Source: Candidatus Dojkabacteria bacterium
GTDB lineage: Bacteria; Patescibacteriota; Dojkabacteria; J137
Length of the DNA stretch: 13,258 nt
Assembly: GCA_020429495.1 (NCBI GenBank)
Contig: JAGQLJ010000022.1
Coordinates: 1-13,258, forward strand
Direction of reading: 5' to 3'
The translations under genes and the position numbers were made by a program. Numbering within the stretch: the stretch's first letter is position 1; every line of letters starts with the position of its first letter. Positions 1 to 8,072 of the stretch are shown here, piece by piece. The notes below the pieces were generated by a model. That model did no database searches and was not told the origin of the DNA. It was given only the letters and a program-made list of their open reading frames with translations.

Positions 1-1
1 A

Positions 2-838
2 GGATTTATTGGTAGTACAATAATTAATTTTGATCCAACAGAAGATAGCAATACTATTTACATAACAGCTACAGTTACAATTGTAATTTCTATAATTATG
101 ATTGTATTAGCTTTGCAAATGCTAAATGTTGAGTGGGCAAGTAAACTAAGGTTTAGTGCACCAAAAGCTGCAAGTAAATATGTAGCTGATGAAGATAATT
201 TTAGAGGAAAATATATGCCATTTGGGCTTGGAGCTGCAACATTTATTCTACCTTGTGGATTTACTATAATTGCTCAAACTGCAGCTTTGGCCTCTGGCTC
301 TGTACAAAAAGGGGCACTAATACTTTTGTTCTTTTCATTAGGAACATTTATTCCGCTACTTGCTATTAGCGCATCTGGACTAGCTTTTAATTCCAAACCA
401 CACCTAACAGCTAAATTTAACGTAGTTGCTGGAATTTTAATCTTATTCTTTGCGCTCTATAATATTAATGGTCAGCTAAATGTTCTTGGATATTTTAGCC
501 TTAATGATATTGGTACAGTATTCGAATCAAATAAAGAAACACAATCAGTTGCAGCAACTAGGGACGGAATTCAACAATTAAACTTTATAGCAAAAGGATT
601 TGAGTATGTGCCAACAACTACAACAAAGATTAAAGCTGGAGTCCCAACTCAACTAATTGTAGATAATCAAGGAATCTCTGGCTGTGGAGCATATATGGCA
701 TCTAGAGGATTAATTAGTGGAGTTGTTCAGCTAAAACGTGGGCAGAATGTGATTGATTTGGGAAAACCTGCAAAAGGAACGTATAAGGTTACTTGTTCAA
801 TGGGAATGGTTCCACCAGTTATTGTTGAAGTTGTTTAA
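2..838 (+). CDS. TauE/SafE (DsbD-like) membrane protein with C-terminal cupredoxin domain, 5' partial
   Basis: The frame is open from base 2, so the gene starts outside the window; the ATG at 98 lies inside a membrane segment and is not the start. The visible part (278 codons) has a membrane half and a C-terminal soluble domain. The membrane half carries LPCGFTIIAQTAAL followed by ASGSVQKGA and FFSLGTFIPLL, a pattern typical of the UreH/DsbD-2 type TauE/SafE family. After about residue 180 comes a cupredoxin-like domain with GCGAYM and, near the end, GTYKVTCSMGM, which supply Cys and Met residues suitable for binding copper. Twelve bases separate its stop from the next frame, a copper chaperone, and CopA follows, so a role in copper handling or efflux at the outer face of the membrane is inferred. 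Proteins of this type often have a further N-terminal metal-binding domain; that part is not visible. The family assignment is firm, but the transported substrate is unknown. Confidence 0.85.
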   Translation, partial: GFIGSTIINFDPTEDSNTIYITATVTIVISIIMIVLALQMLNVEWASKLRFSAPKAASKYVADEDNFRGKYMPFGLGAATFILPCGFTIIAQTAALASGSVQKGALILLFFSLGTFIPLLAISASGLAFNSKPHLTAKFNVVAGILILFFALYNINGQLNVLGYFSLNDIGTVFESNKETQSVAATRDGIQQLNFIAKGFEYVPTTTTKIKAGVPTQLIVDNQGISGCGAYMASRGLISGVVQLKRGQNVIDLGKPAKGTYKVTCSMGMVPPVIVEVV

Positions 839-855
839 TTATTAAATTTTTGAAT

Positions 856-1071
856 ATGAAAAAAACAATAAAAGTAAATGGCATGCATTGCAATGCGTGT
901 GTAATGTTAATTCAAATGGAACTTGAAGAAAATGGTTTTGAAGAAAATGTCGAATCTATAAATCTGCTAGAGGATAATAAAGGTGAAGTTACTGTAGCTA
1001 ATATAAGCGATGAGGATGAAACTAAAATAATTTCTCTTATTAATAATTTAGATAATTACGAAGTTATATGA
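856..1071 (+). CDS. CopZ-like copper chaperone (single HMA domain)
   Basis: This 71-residue cytosolic protein consists of one heavy-metal-associated domain. The metal-binding loop GMHCNAC is at residues 9-15 (Cys12 and Cys15), and the alternating hydrophobic pattern fits a ferredoxin-like beta-alpha-beta-beta-alpha-beta fold. I start it at the ATG at 856; a TTG six bases earlier (850) is in frame but less likely. No Shine-Dalgarno sequence is visible upstream. The gene lies between a cupredoxin-fused membrane protein and a CopA ATPase, and its stop TGA overlaps the CopA start as ATGA, indicating translational coupling. The likely role is to carry Cu(I) to the ATPase. Mercury or zinc binding cannot be excluded from the motif alone, but the neighbours favour copper. 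Confidence 0.88.
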   Translation: MKKTIKVNGMHCNACVMLIQMELEENGFEENVESINLLEDNKGEVTVANISDEDETKIISLINNLDNYEVI

Positions 1072-3410
1072 CAAAAGAAATCTATCCAATAATTGGAATG
1101 CATTGTACTTCTTGTAAACTACTTATTGAAAAATTAGTAAGAAAAGTTGAAGGAGTTGAATCTGTAAACATAAATTATGCTAGTGAGAAAATGACAGTAG
1201 AGTTTGATGAGAATAAAACAGGTGTTGATGAGATAAAAGAAGCAGTTGCAAGTGCAGGAAGCTATAAATTGATAGATAATGAAGACGGTAAAACAGTTTT
1301 AGCAGATCCAAATCAAGCAAAGAAAATGGATAATCATTCTCATATTGGACATGACCATGCTGCAATGCTTAAACACGAAGAATATGCAAAATTAAAAAGA
1401 AAAGTGTTAATTGTTGGCTTAAGTGTTATTCCATTTTTAGTGTTAATGATAAGAATGGTATTAATACAATTTGGCGTGCTAGAAATGAATCACTCACCTC
1501 TTGGATTTATATCTTTTAGTGAATCGAGTTATCAGATTAATTTATTCTTTTTACTGCAATTTATAATTGCAACACCAGTTTTATTTTGGGGCGGGAGCCA
1601 GTTTTATTCAAGTACATGGAGTGCGTTAAAAGTAAGAGCTGCAAATATGGATACTCTAATTGCAATGGGTACAACAACTGCTTGGATATTTTCTAGTATA
1701 GTTACTTTTTTCCCAAACGCATTTCAAGATTACAATTCAGATGTATTCTTTGAAGCTTCTGTATTTATAATCTTTTTTATACTTCTAGGTAGACTTTTAG
1801 AAGCTAGAGCAAAGGGACAAGCAAATGATGCAATAAAAAAATTGCTTGAGCTACAAGCAAAAGAGGCAACAGTTATTAGAGATGGAAAAGAAGTAAAGAT
1901 AAGCATATCAGATGTTGTGCAAGGTGATATTGTAGTGGTTAGACCTGGAGAAAAAATACCTGTTGATGGTGAAATTGTTGAGGGATCTTCTACTTTAGAT
2001 GAGTCTATGATCACAGGTGAATCGCTACCTGTTTCAAAGGTTGAAGGAGATAAAATTGTTGGATCAACCATCAATAAAACAAGCACTTTTAAGTTTAAAG
2101 CTCTAAAAGTTGGATCTGATACAATGCTTTCTCAAATTATAAAAATGGTTGAAGAAGCTCAGGGAACGGAAGCACCAATTCAAAAATTGGCAGATAAAAT
2201 TTCAGGTGTATTTGTACCTGTTGTAATTTTAATAGCTATTTTTGCAGCATTATTCTGGTTACTTATCGCTCCAAATTTGGGGATTATTTCTGAATCAAAT
2301 AATATTCTACAAACAGCAGTTTATATTGCCATAACCATTTTAATAATTGCGTGTCCTTGTGCTCTTGGACTTGCTACTCCAACAGCTGTAATGGTTGGCA
2401 CAGGAAAGGCCGCTAGAAAAGGAATTTTAATAAAAGATGCTAAAGCACTAGAGCTTGCACATAAAATTGATACTATTGTTTTTGATAAAACTGGAACACT
2501 TACAAATGGAAAACCAGAAGTTGTGAATGCTCAAATTGTTGGGAATGAATCAGAACTTTTATCAATTGCTCATGCCATAGAAAATTTATCTGAACATCCA
2601 CTTTCTAATGCAATTGTAGAATACGCCCTGGCTGAATTAGGTGAGATTGAGGGTATTAAAGTTGATAAGTTTAAAAATATTGAAGGTAAAGGAGTTGAGG
2701 GATATGTTAATAATAAAAAAGTAGTTCTTGGAAACAAAAGACTTATGGATGATGAAAATATTAAATTAGATTCTAATTTAAGTACTAAAGCAGACGATTT
2801 TATAAATCGCGGAAACACAACGATATATTTTGCGATAGATGGCGTAAATGTTGGTGTGTTTGCTCTTGCAGATACAATTAAAGAAGATTCTGAACTTGCA
2901 ATAAACGAACTACATAAACTAGGAATAAAAGTAGTAATGTTAACTGGAGATAATCAAAAAACTGCAGAAAATATAGCTAAACAATTGGGAATTGATGAGG
3001 TAATTGCAGAAGTTTTACCAAGTGATAAAGCTCAAAAGATTAAGGACCTACAAACAGATGAGAATGTAATAGCAATGGTTGGTGATGGAATAAACGATGC
3101 ACCAGCTTTAGCTACTGCAGATATTGGCATTGCCATGGGAACAGGAACAGATGTTGCAATTGAGTCAGGAGATATTGTTTTGGTCAAAGGAACGCTAGAT
3201 AAAGTAATAGAGTCTGTTCAACTATCAAAACAAACGCTAACAATAATTAAGCAGAATCTATTTTGGGCATTTGGCTATAACGTAATAGCAATTCCTGTAG
3301 CAGCCGGTATTTTGTATCCAGTTCTACTCTCTCCAGTTATTGCAAGCGCTGCAATGGCATTTAGCTCAGTTTCAGTTGTGCTAAATAGTTTGAGGATTAA
3401 GAGAGGTTAG
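1068..3410 (+). CDS. copA: Cu+-translocating P1B-type ATPase
   Basis: This 780-residue inner-membrane pump exports Cu(I) using ATP. It has one N-terminal HMA domain (GMHCTSC, Cys13 and Cys16), then a His-rich linker (NHSHIGHDH, about residues 89-97) before the first membrane helix. The actuator motif TGES is at 316-319. The membrane metal-binding CPC is at 429-431 within ACPCALGLATP. The phosphorylated aspartate is Asp473 in DKTGTLT, the P1B-specific HP motif is at 510-511, and the hinge GDGINDAPAL starts at 672. Copper specificity is supported by the last two helices, which contain FGYNVIAIPVAAG and MAFSSVSVVLNS, matching the YN and MxxSS signatures of the Cu+ subgroup. Length is normal for CopA. 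The start ATG overlaps the chaperone stop (ATGA). All catalytic residues I can check are present, so the pump should be functional. Confidence 0.96.
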   Translation: MTKEIYPIIGMHCTSCKLLIEKLVRKVEGVESVNINYASEKMTVEFDENKTGVDEIKEAVASAGSYKLIDNEDGKTVLADPNQAKKMDNHSHIGHDHAAMLKHEEYAKLKRKVLIVGLSVIPFLVLMIRMVLIQFGVLEMNHSPLGFISFSESSYQINLFFLLQFIIATPVLFWGGSQFYSSTWSALKVRAANMDTLIAMGTTTAWIFSSIVTFFPNAFQDYNSDVFFEASVFIIFFILLGRLLEARAKGQANDAIKKLLELQAKEATVIRDGKEVKISISDVVQGDIVVVRPGEKIPVDGEIVEGSSTLDESMITGESLPVSKVEGDKIVGSTINKTSTFKFKALKVGSDTMLSQIIKMVEEAQGTEAPIQKLADKISGVFVPVVILIAIFAALFWLLIAPNLGIISESNNILQTAVYIAITILIIACPCALGLATPTAVMVGTGKAARKGILIKDAKALELAHKIDTIVFDKTGTLTNGKPEVVNAQIVGNESELLSIAHAIENLSEHPLSNAIVEYALAELGEIEGIKVDKFKNIEGKGVEGYVNNKKVVLGNKRLMDDENIKLDSNLSTKADDFINRGNTTIYFAIDGVNVGVFALADTIKEDSELAINELHKLGIKVVMLTGDNQKTAENIAKQLGIDEVIAEVLPSDKAQKIKDLQTDENVIAMVGDGINDAPALATADIGIAMGTGTDVAIESGDIVLVKGTLDKVIESVQLSKQTLTIIKQNLFWAFGYNVIAIPVAAGILYPVLLSPVIASAAMAFSSVSVVLNSLRIKRG

Positions 3411-3425
3411 CATGTATAATTAACT

Positions 3426-4001
3426 ATGAATTTATTAATCCAACGTTTTTATAATGGTACTCCAGTTGCTGTTGCAAAAGAGTTACTTGGAAAAATTATT
3501 ATTAATACTCAAGATAATAAAAGACTATCAGGAAGAATAATTGAAGTAGAAGCATATGAGGCAGACAAGGATGAAGCAGCCCATTCATTTAAAGGTAAAA
3601 CTGAGAGAAATAAGTCACTCTTTCTAGATGCAGGTCATATCTATGTACATAGCATCCATGGGCAATATTGTATGGATATTGTTACAGATGAAATTGATAT
3701 TCCGACTAGTGTTTTAATTCGAGCACTATGTCAAATAGAAGGTATAGAAGTCATGAAGAAAAATAGGAATAAAGAAAAGTTAAAAGAGCTTTGTTCTGGT
3801 CCTGGAAAATTAATGCAAGCTTTAGGTCTAGATAAGAATGCTGATGGAATAAACTTACTTACTCAAAATTAATTTATACAAATATATGATGATGATTATA
3901 TGTCACAAGAAATAATTCAAACAAAAAGAATCGGTATTTCAAAAGCTCGCGAAAGGATGAATAGATTTTATCTTAATGAATTTAAACCATTCATCTCATA
4001 A
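3426..4001 (+). pseudogene. 3-methyladenine DNA glycosylase (AAG/MPG family), interrupted by in-frame TAA
   Basis: The first 148 codons match alkyladenine DNA glycosylase, a base-excision repair enzyme that removes alkylated purines: VAKELLGK near the start, then GRIIEVEAYEA containing the catalytic-type glutamate, DEAAHSF, KTERN, GHIYVHSIHGQYCMDIV, and GPGKLMQALGLD. A TAA at 3870-3872 then stops translation. In the same frame it continues for 42 codons to a TAA at 3999-4001 and includes KRIGISKARERMNRFYL, which matches the conserved C-terminal RIGI...wRFy motif. With the stop ignored the protein is about 191 residues, the usual length for this family. The break is therefore one nonsense codon with no frameshift. 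The 148-residue product would lack the final conserved strand and is probably inactive. The gene begins 15 bases after copA and may share its transcript; no Shine-Dalgarno sequence is seen. A sequencing error, recent decay or stop readthrough are all possible. Confidence 0.85.
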
Positions 4002-4021
4002 GATAGAACTACAATAGTCAA

Positions 4022-4050
4022 TTGCTTAATTATTTAGAAAACTGTAACAT
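4022..4050 (+). promoter_or_regulatory. Predicted promoter for the beta-helix gene (leaderless)
   Basis: TTGCTT (4022-4027) and TAACAT (4045-4050) are separated by 17 bases, a fair sigma70-type match. The ATG at 4057 starts only seven bases after the -10 element, so transcription should begin at or next to the start codon. No Shine-Dalgarno sequence precedes the ATG, consistent with a leaderless mRNA. The call rests on pattern and spacing alone. Confidence 0.4.
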
Positions 4051-4056
4051 TTTGTA

Positions 4057-6069
4057 ATGATTATAAATAGTAAAAAATTCTGCTTACTTATAAGAGTAGG
4101 TATTATTGGACTGGTTTTAGTCTTAACATTAGAATCACAATTAGATTTAATAAATAATTCAAATAGAAAAGTACTAGATGCTGATGTAAGTAATTCTTAT
4201 CCAGATAATTTTTCAGATATTAATGCACCAGATCCAAATGCTACAACACAAATAACTTATTATGTTAATAATTCTCATTCCAATGCTAATGATAATAACT
4301 CTGGTTTAACTCCAGATCAGCCACTTAAAACAATACAAAAAGGTGTATCAAAAGCCTTAATAACTAGTTAAGATCAAAGTGTAACAGTGTTAGTTTCTGA
4401 TGGAGTATATAGAGAAACTGTAAGTATGTATGCAGATACCAGCCATGGTAATCTTTTAGTCCTTAAAGCGCAAAACCCTGGAGGAGTAACTATCAAAGCT
4501 TCTGATGTATATACAAATTTCACAAATGTAGGAAATGGAATATACTCAGTTCCATGGACAAATAACTGGGGAGTAAGTCCGCTACCAGCTGGATGGGATA
4601 CAGTAGAAGATCAAGTTGAAGATATTGTGGGAAGAAGAGAAGTTGTTTTAATAAATGAAAATAATTTAGATCAAAAATTAAGGTTCGATCAATTAGTACC
4701 TGGAAGTTTTTTTGTTGATGAAGGTTTAGATAAGATTTATATTTATCCTCAGGTTGGCGTAAATATTAATACCTCAACTGTTGAAATTGGAACAAGAGGA
4801 AGAGTTGTCACTTTGTCTGGAAAAACAAACCTCGTTTTTAATGGATTTAATTTAGAACATTCAGCCTATTCAATTATAGATGGCGGTGGATCTGCTCTTT
4901 GGGTACAAGCTTTAAATAACGCCTCTATTGTTAATTTAAATATAAAAAATAATGGTGGATCTGGCCTTGGATTGCTAACGCTATCCCATGTATTTTTTAA
5001 TAATATTAAAGCAAATAATAATGGATCTAATGGAATTGGTGGAAGCCAGCAAACCCAAACTGTCTATAATAATATAGAGCTAAAAAATAATAATTGGAGA
5101 GGAAAAAGAGGAGATTTTACGGGATGGTCTCAGGCAGGTATAAAAGTTCTTTATGTTGTAGATGCTACATTTAATAATATTTTGACACAAGATAACTATA
5201 CTTATGGATTATGGTGTGATACAGGATGTACTAATGTAGTTATGAATAACTTGCAAAGTTTTAATAATGAGAGAGGTGGAGCTTATATAGAAGCTAATCA
5301 CGGACCAATTGAAATGGTTAATTCAAAAATTGCAAATAATGATGGTTTTGGAGTATTGCTTGCGAATGCTTCCAATTTGATGATAGATAACTCTATTCTT
5401 TATAATAATGAATCTTCTCAAATTATATTAACAGGAGATGGTAATGGCCGAACTTCTAAAAACTGGGTAACAAATGAAGGTGTTTTAGTTTCTGTTTACA
5501 ATAGTAATTTCAAATCAATTAATAATGTAATATTTGCCAAAGATTCAGCAAATAAACTATTTGATACTACTTACAACTCAACTCAGTTATCTAATTTCTT
5601 ATCAACAGCAGAGTTTTCTAATAACCAGTATTATCATTACAACAATGAAAATTCCTTTGAGAAGAGCTCAAACATATTTGTTCCATTTACTGACTGGGTA
5701 GATTTATCTAATGAGACTGGTTCAAAGTTTGTCGAACCTATATGCTATGTTAATCCAGAACAAAATAATTTCTCTCTTGATTCTAGTTGCACTAATAATC
5801 AAGGTTCGAATAATGGAGATGGAAGTGGATCTGAAATACCATCTAGTGGAAAAGGAATTTGTGGACCTCTGGATTCAAATAGTAATGGTTTAGTAGATTT
5901 GGTTGATTTTACTAAATTTTCTGGAAATTTATATAACAAAATAATATGTACTGATACTATAGAATATGGAAATTGTGGAGGAATGGATTCTAACAAGGAT
6001 AAAATTATTGATGATATAGATTTTAAAAATCTTATAGTAAAGTACAAAAATAGTTCAGCTTGTATTTAG
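4057..6069 (+). pseudogene. Secreted right-handed beta-helix protein with C-terminal dockerin-like Ca-binding module, interrupted by in-frame TAA
   Basis: The frame starts with a signal peptide or membrane anchor (lysines followed by LLIRVGIIGLVLVLTL), then YYVNNSHSNANDNNSGLTP and LKTIQKGV, the usual opening of pectate-lyase-like beta-helix proteins. A TAA at 4369-4371 interrupts it after 104 codons. The same frame resumes at once with SVTVLVSDGVYRETV, the expected next strand of such a fold, and stays open to the TAG at 6067. An internal GTG at 4387 could start the second part, but that product would have no signal peptide. The middle consists of Asn-rich imperfect repeats of the form NN.I..NN..G, typical of parallel beta-helix coils. 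The C-terminus (about 5851-6066) has two EF-hand-like loops, each bracketed by cysteines. The protein is probably cell-surface or secreted and carbohydrate-related, but no catalytic residues could be assigned. Whether it is broken, mis-sequenced or read through is open. Confidence 0.8.
5860..6063 (+). repeat. Tandem 38-residue Cys-bracketed EF-hand (dockerin-like) repeat
   Basis: Two copies are encoded in the 3' end of the beta-helix frame. Copy 1 runs from Cys at 5860 to Cys at 5947, and copy 2 from Cys at 5974 to Cys at 6061. In each the two cysteines are exactly 29 codons apart, and the copies are offset by 38 codons. The calcium loops DSNSNGLVDLVDF and DSNKDKIIDDIDF place acidic or Asn residues at loop positions 1, 3, 5 and 12. 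In copy 2 the usual Gly at position 6 is Lys. The loops resemble dockerin type I, but the cysteine bracket is not a feature of classical dockerins. Confidence 0.7.
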
Positions 6070-6132
6070 CCTAGAGCTCTTAGCTCTTCAACTATTAAGT
6101 CGTGAATCGTAATTAAGATATCAAGGGATATT

Positions 6133-8070
6133 TTATTCAAACCCTGTATCGTTAAACTCACCAAGCTTTGCCAAATCTTCTGGATTTGTGGTAATCAAAT
6201 TATGCTCGTTTTCGCTAGCGACAACTTGTAATGCTACATGGTTAGCACCTGCAAAGAATAAACCTTGACCAATTCCAGCCGAAAGTAAGAATGATTTTTC
6301 ACCCTCAGTTAAATAGAAAACTTTTTGCAGCTTATCAATTGCTGCAGGAGATTGTTTTAAGAGTAATTGCATTGATGCATTATTTACAATTGCTTTACCA
6401 AAATCAGAACTTAAAAAGTCATCAACATCTTGCGTAATTGTTGTTAAACCTAGACCATATTTTCGTGCTCGTTTGGCAATTTGATATACAAAATATGCAG
6501 CATCTTCATATTGCATCATTACCCATGCTTCATCAATAATTAGCAATCTTTTTCTTTTATCTTTTTTAATTTTTGTCCAAATAAAATCAAGCATTGAATA
6601 CATTGCCATTGGTCGTAAATCTGGAGTCAAATCTCTAATGCTAAATACAGTAAATGTATTATGAATATCAATTGTAGACCTTTGATCAAACACACCTGAT
6701 GCTGAACCTTTGATATATCGCTCTAATCTTCTTGCCATTGAATGAGCTTCTTCTTCTGCCATTGAATTCAAAATTTTATACAAATCTTCCATCAAAGGAG
6801 GTTCTTTGGAATGAGTAGACTTGTCAGGTGTAATACCTTTTTCAGAATAAGTCAGAATTATAGCTCTATCTAAAATAGCAGCTTCTTCTCCTGTAAGTGT
6901 ACCACCAAGCATAATTCTTATTAAACCAGAAACAGATCTAATCTTAAATCTAAGTTCATCTTCATCTTGATCGTAAAGCTGTGAAAGTTCAAATGGATTT
7001 AGCTTTTGAGCACCATCTTGAGAGAAAGAGATGTATTCACCTCCAACTGCTTGGCAAAGCCTGTCAAATTCCTTTTCAGGGTCAATTATTATTACATCTA
7101 CTCCAAGCATTAAAGATCTAACAGCTTCTAATTTTACAGAATAAGATTTACCAGATCCTGAAGTTGCTAAAACAACAGAATTTGCATTTGGTAGAGAGAA
7201 TCTATCAAAAATAACTAAAGAATTATTATGTAAGTTAATTCCATATAAAACTCCTTTCTCCATTGTCAGCTCACTTGAAACAAATGGGAAGGTGCTTGCA
7301 ATAGCGGTTGTATCAAGATTTCTTGTCATGTTAATTTTATCCCAACCATATGGAATTGTTGTTTGGAACGCTTCTTCTTGTTGTAGAGTTGCAACTTTAA
7401 TAATTAATCCAATTGTTGCTGCAGTTGATTCCAGATTCTTTGCAATTTGATCTAGTTCATCTAATGTCTCAGCATGAATTGTTAAATACATTCCATACTG
7501 AAAAAATTTTTCATTTCCTGCTGCAAGTTGTTGTTGTAATGTTAGTGCATCTTCAAGCTTTTGTTTGATTATTGGGTCTCCTTGTTGTCCTCCTTTAATT
7601 TGAATATTAATTGTTGCCTGAAACTCAGCAATTCTTCTTTTTAATAGCTTTAGCATCTCTCCAGTATCTTTTGGATAATAGAATGTACTAATATCAATTG
7701 GATATTCAAAATTGATTAAAGGTTCTAGCCAGTTTGGATTTACAACACTTGGGTAATCAACAACAAAGTATGATCTAAAGTACTTACTTCCAATAACCAT
7801 ATTGCTAAAATTTACCTCAATTGCTGATGGAGCAATAATGTCTTTTACGTCAATTAAACCTTGAGAAAAATCTCTAATAACTTTTTGTTCTTTTGAAAGT
7901 GCAGCAGCCTCTTTTGCTGACACTGGAGCTTTACCACCAACATGTCCCCTACCCTGTTGCAATCGCTGCTTTGGTTTTGCATTTGGATTAACACCTCTAG
8001 GGACAACTCTCATTTGTTGAGGCAATTGTTGCTGAGGTTGCTTTTTCTTTTTTCTGCTAAATAATCCCAT
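6133..8070 (-). CDS. VirB4/TraC-family conjugation-type ATPase
   Basis: This 645-residue cytoplasmic ATPase belongs to the VirB4 family, the motors of type IV secretion and conjugation systems. The first 50 residues are basic and Gln-rich (SRKKKKQPQQQLPQQ) with no membrane segment. A middle region of about residues 60-280 resembles the VirB4 N-terminal domain. The P-loop is ATSGSGKS with Lys308 and is followed by VDVIIIDPEKEFDRL. Walker B is RLLIIDEAW with Asp513-Glu514, and ITQDVDDFL follows about 35 residues later. ATPase motifs look intact. The start is two bases after the stop of the TraC-like gene upstream, so the two are surely co-translated. No VirB6, VirD4, relaxase or pilin gene lies in the window, so it cannot be decided whether the system moves DNA, protein or pilus subunits. 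It ends with TAA and converges on the beta-helix gene across 63 bases. Confidence 0.92.
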   Translation of the reverse strand: MGLFSRKKKKQPQQQLPQQMRVVPRGVNPNAKPKQRLQQGRGHVGGKAPVSAKEAAALSKEQKVIRDFSQGLIDVKDIIAPSAIEVNFSNMVIGSKYFRSYFVVDYPSVVNPNWLEPLINFEYPIDISTFYYPKDTGEMLKLLKRRIAEFQATINIQIKGGQQGDPIIKQKLEDALTLQQQLAAGNEKFFQYGMYLTIHAETLDELDQIAKNLESTAATIGLIIKVATLQQEEAFQTTIPYGWDKINMTRNLDTTAIASTFPFVSSELTMEKGVLYGINLHNNSLVIFDRFSLPNANSVVLATSGSGKSYSVKLEAVRSLMLGVDVIIIDPEKEFDRLCQAVGGEYISFSQDGAQKLNPFELSQLYDQDEDELRFKIRSVSGLIRIMLGGTLTGEEAAILDRAIILTYSEKGITPDKSTHSKEPPLMEDLYKILNSMAEEEAHSMARRLERYIKGSASGVFDQRSTIDIHNTFTVFSIRDLTPDLRPMAMYSMLDFIWTKIKKDKRKRLLIIDEAWVMMQYEDAAYFVYQIAKRARKYGLGLTTITQDVDDFLSSDFGKAIVNNASMQLLLKQSPAAIDKLQKVFYLTEGEKSFLLSAGIGQGLFFAGANHVALQVVASENEHNLITTNPEDLAKLGEFNDTGFE

Positions 8071-8072
8071 AC

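Noticed and set aside
1180..2818. Minus-strand open frames of 61, 118 and 82 codons under copA
   Set aside because: They lie opposite a fully supported ATPase with all motifs, and their Ser/Leu-rich translations look like antisense shadows.
3956..3996. GATGAAT / ATTCATC inverted repeat as a terminator of the glycosylase gene
   Set aside because: The loop is nearly 30 bases, no T-run follows, and the region is coding for the conserved C-terminus.
3870..4371. Reassignment of TAA as a sense codon in this organism
   Set aside because: Six other genes in the window (the TauE-cupredoxin, VirB4, TraC-like, b5-like, secF and secD genes) end with TAA at natural positions, so a global reassignment does not fit. 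Local readthrough remains possible.
5803..5816. T-loop-like GGTTCGAAT as part of a tRNA
   Set aside because: It lies within the beta-helix coding frame and no acceptor, D or anticodon stem can be formed around it.
5711..6047. Overlapping open frames on both strands at the 3' end of the beta-helix gene
   Set aside because: The main frame carries the duplicated EF-hand module here; the other frames have no recognisable content or start signals.
6073..6087. Small hairpin (6-bp stem, 3-base loop) between the convergent beta-helix and VirB4 genes as a terminator
   Set aside because: The stem is short and no T-run follows on either strand. The 63-base convergent spacer may end transcripts in some other way, but this hairpin alone does not support the call.
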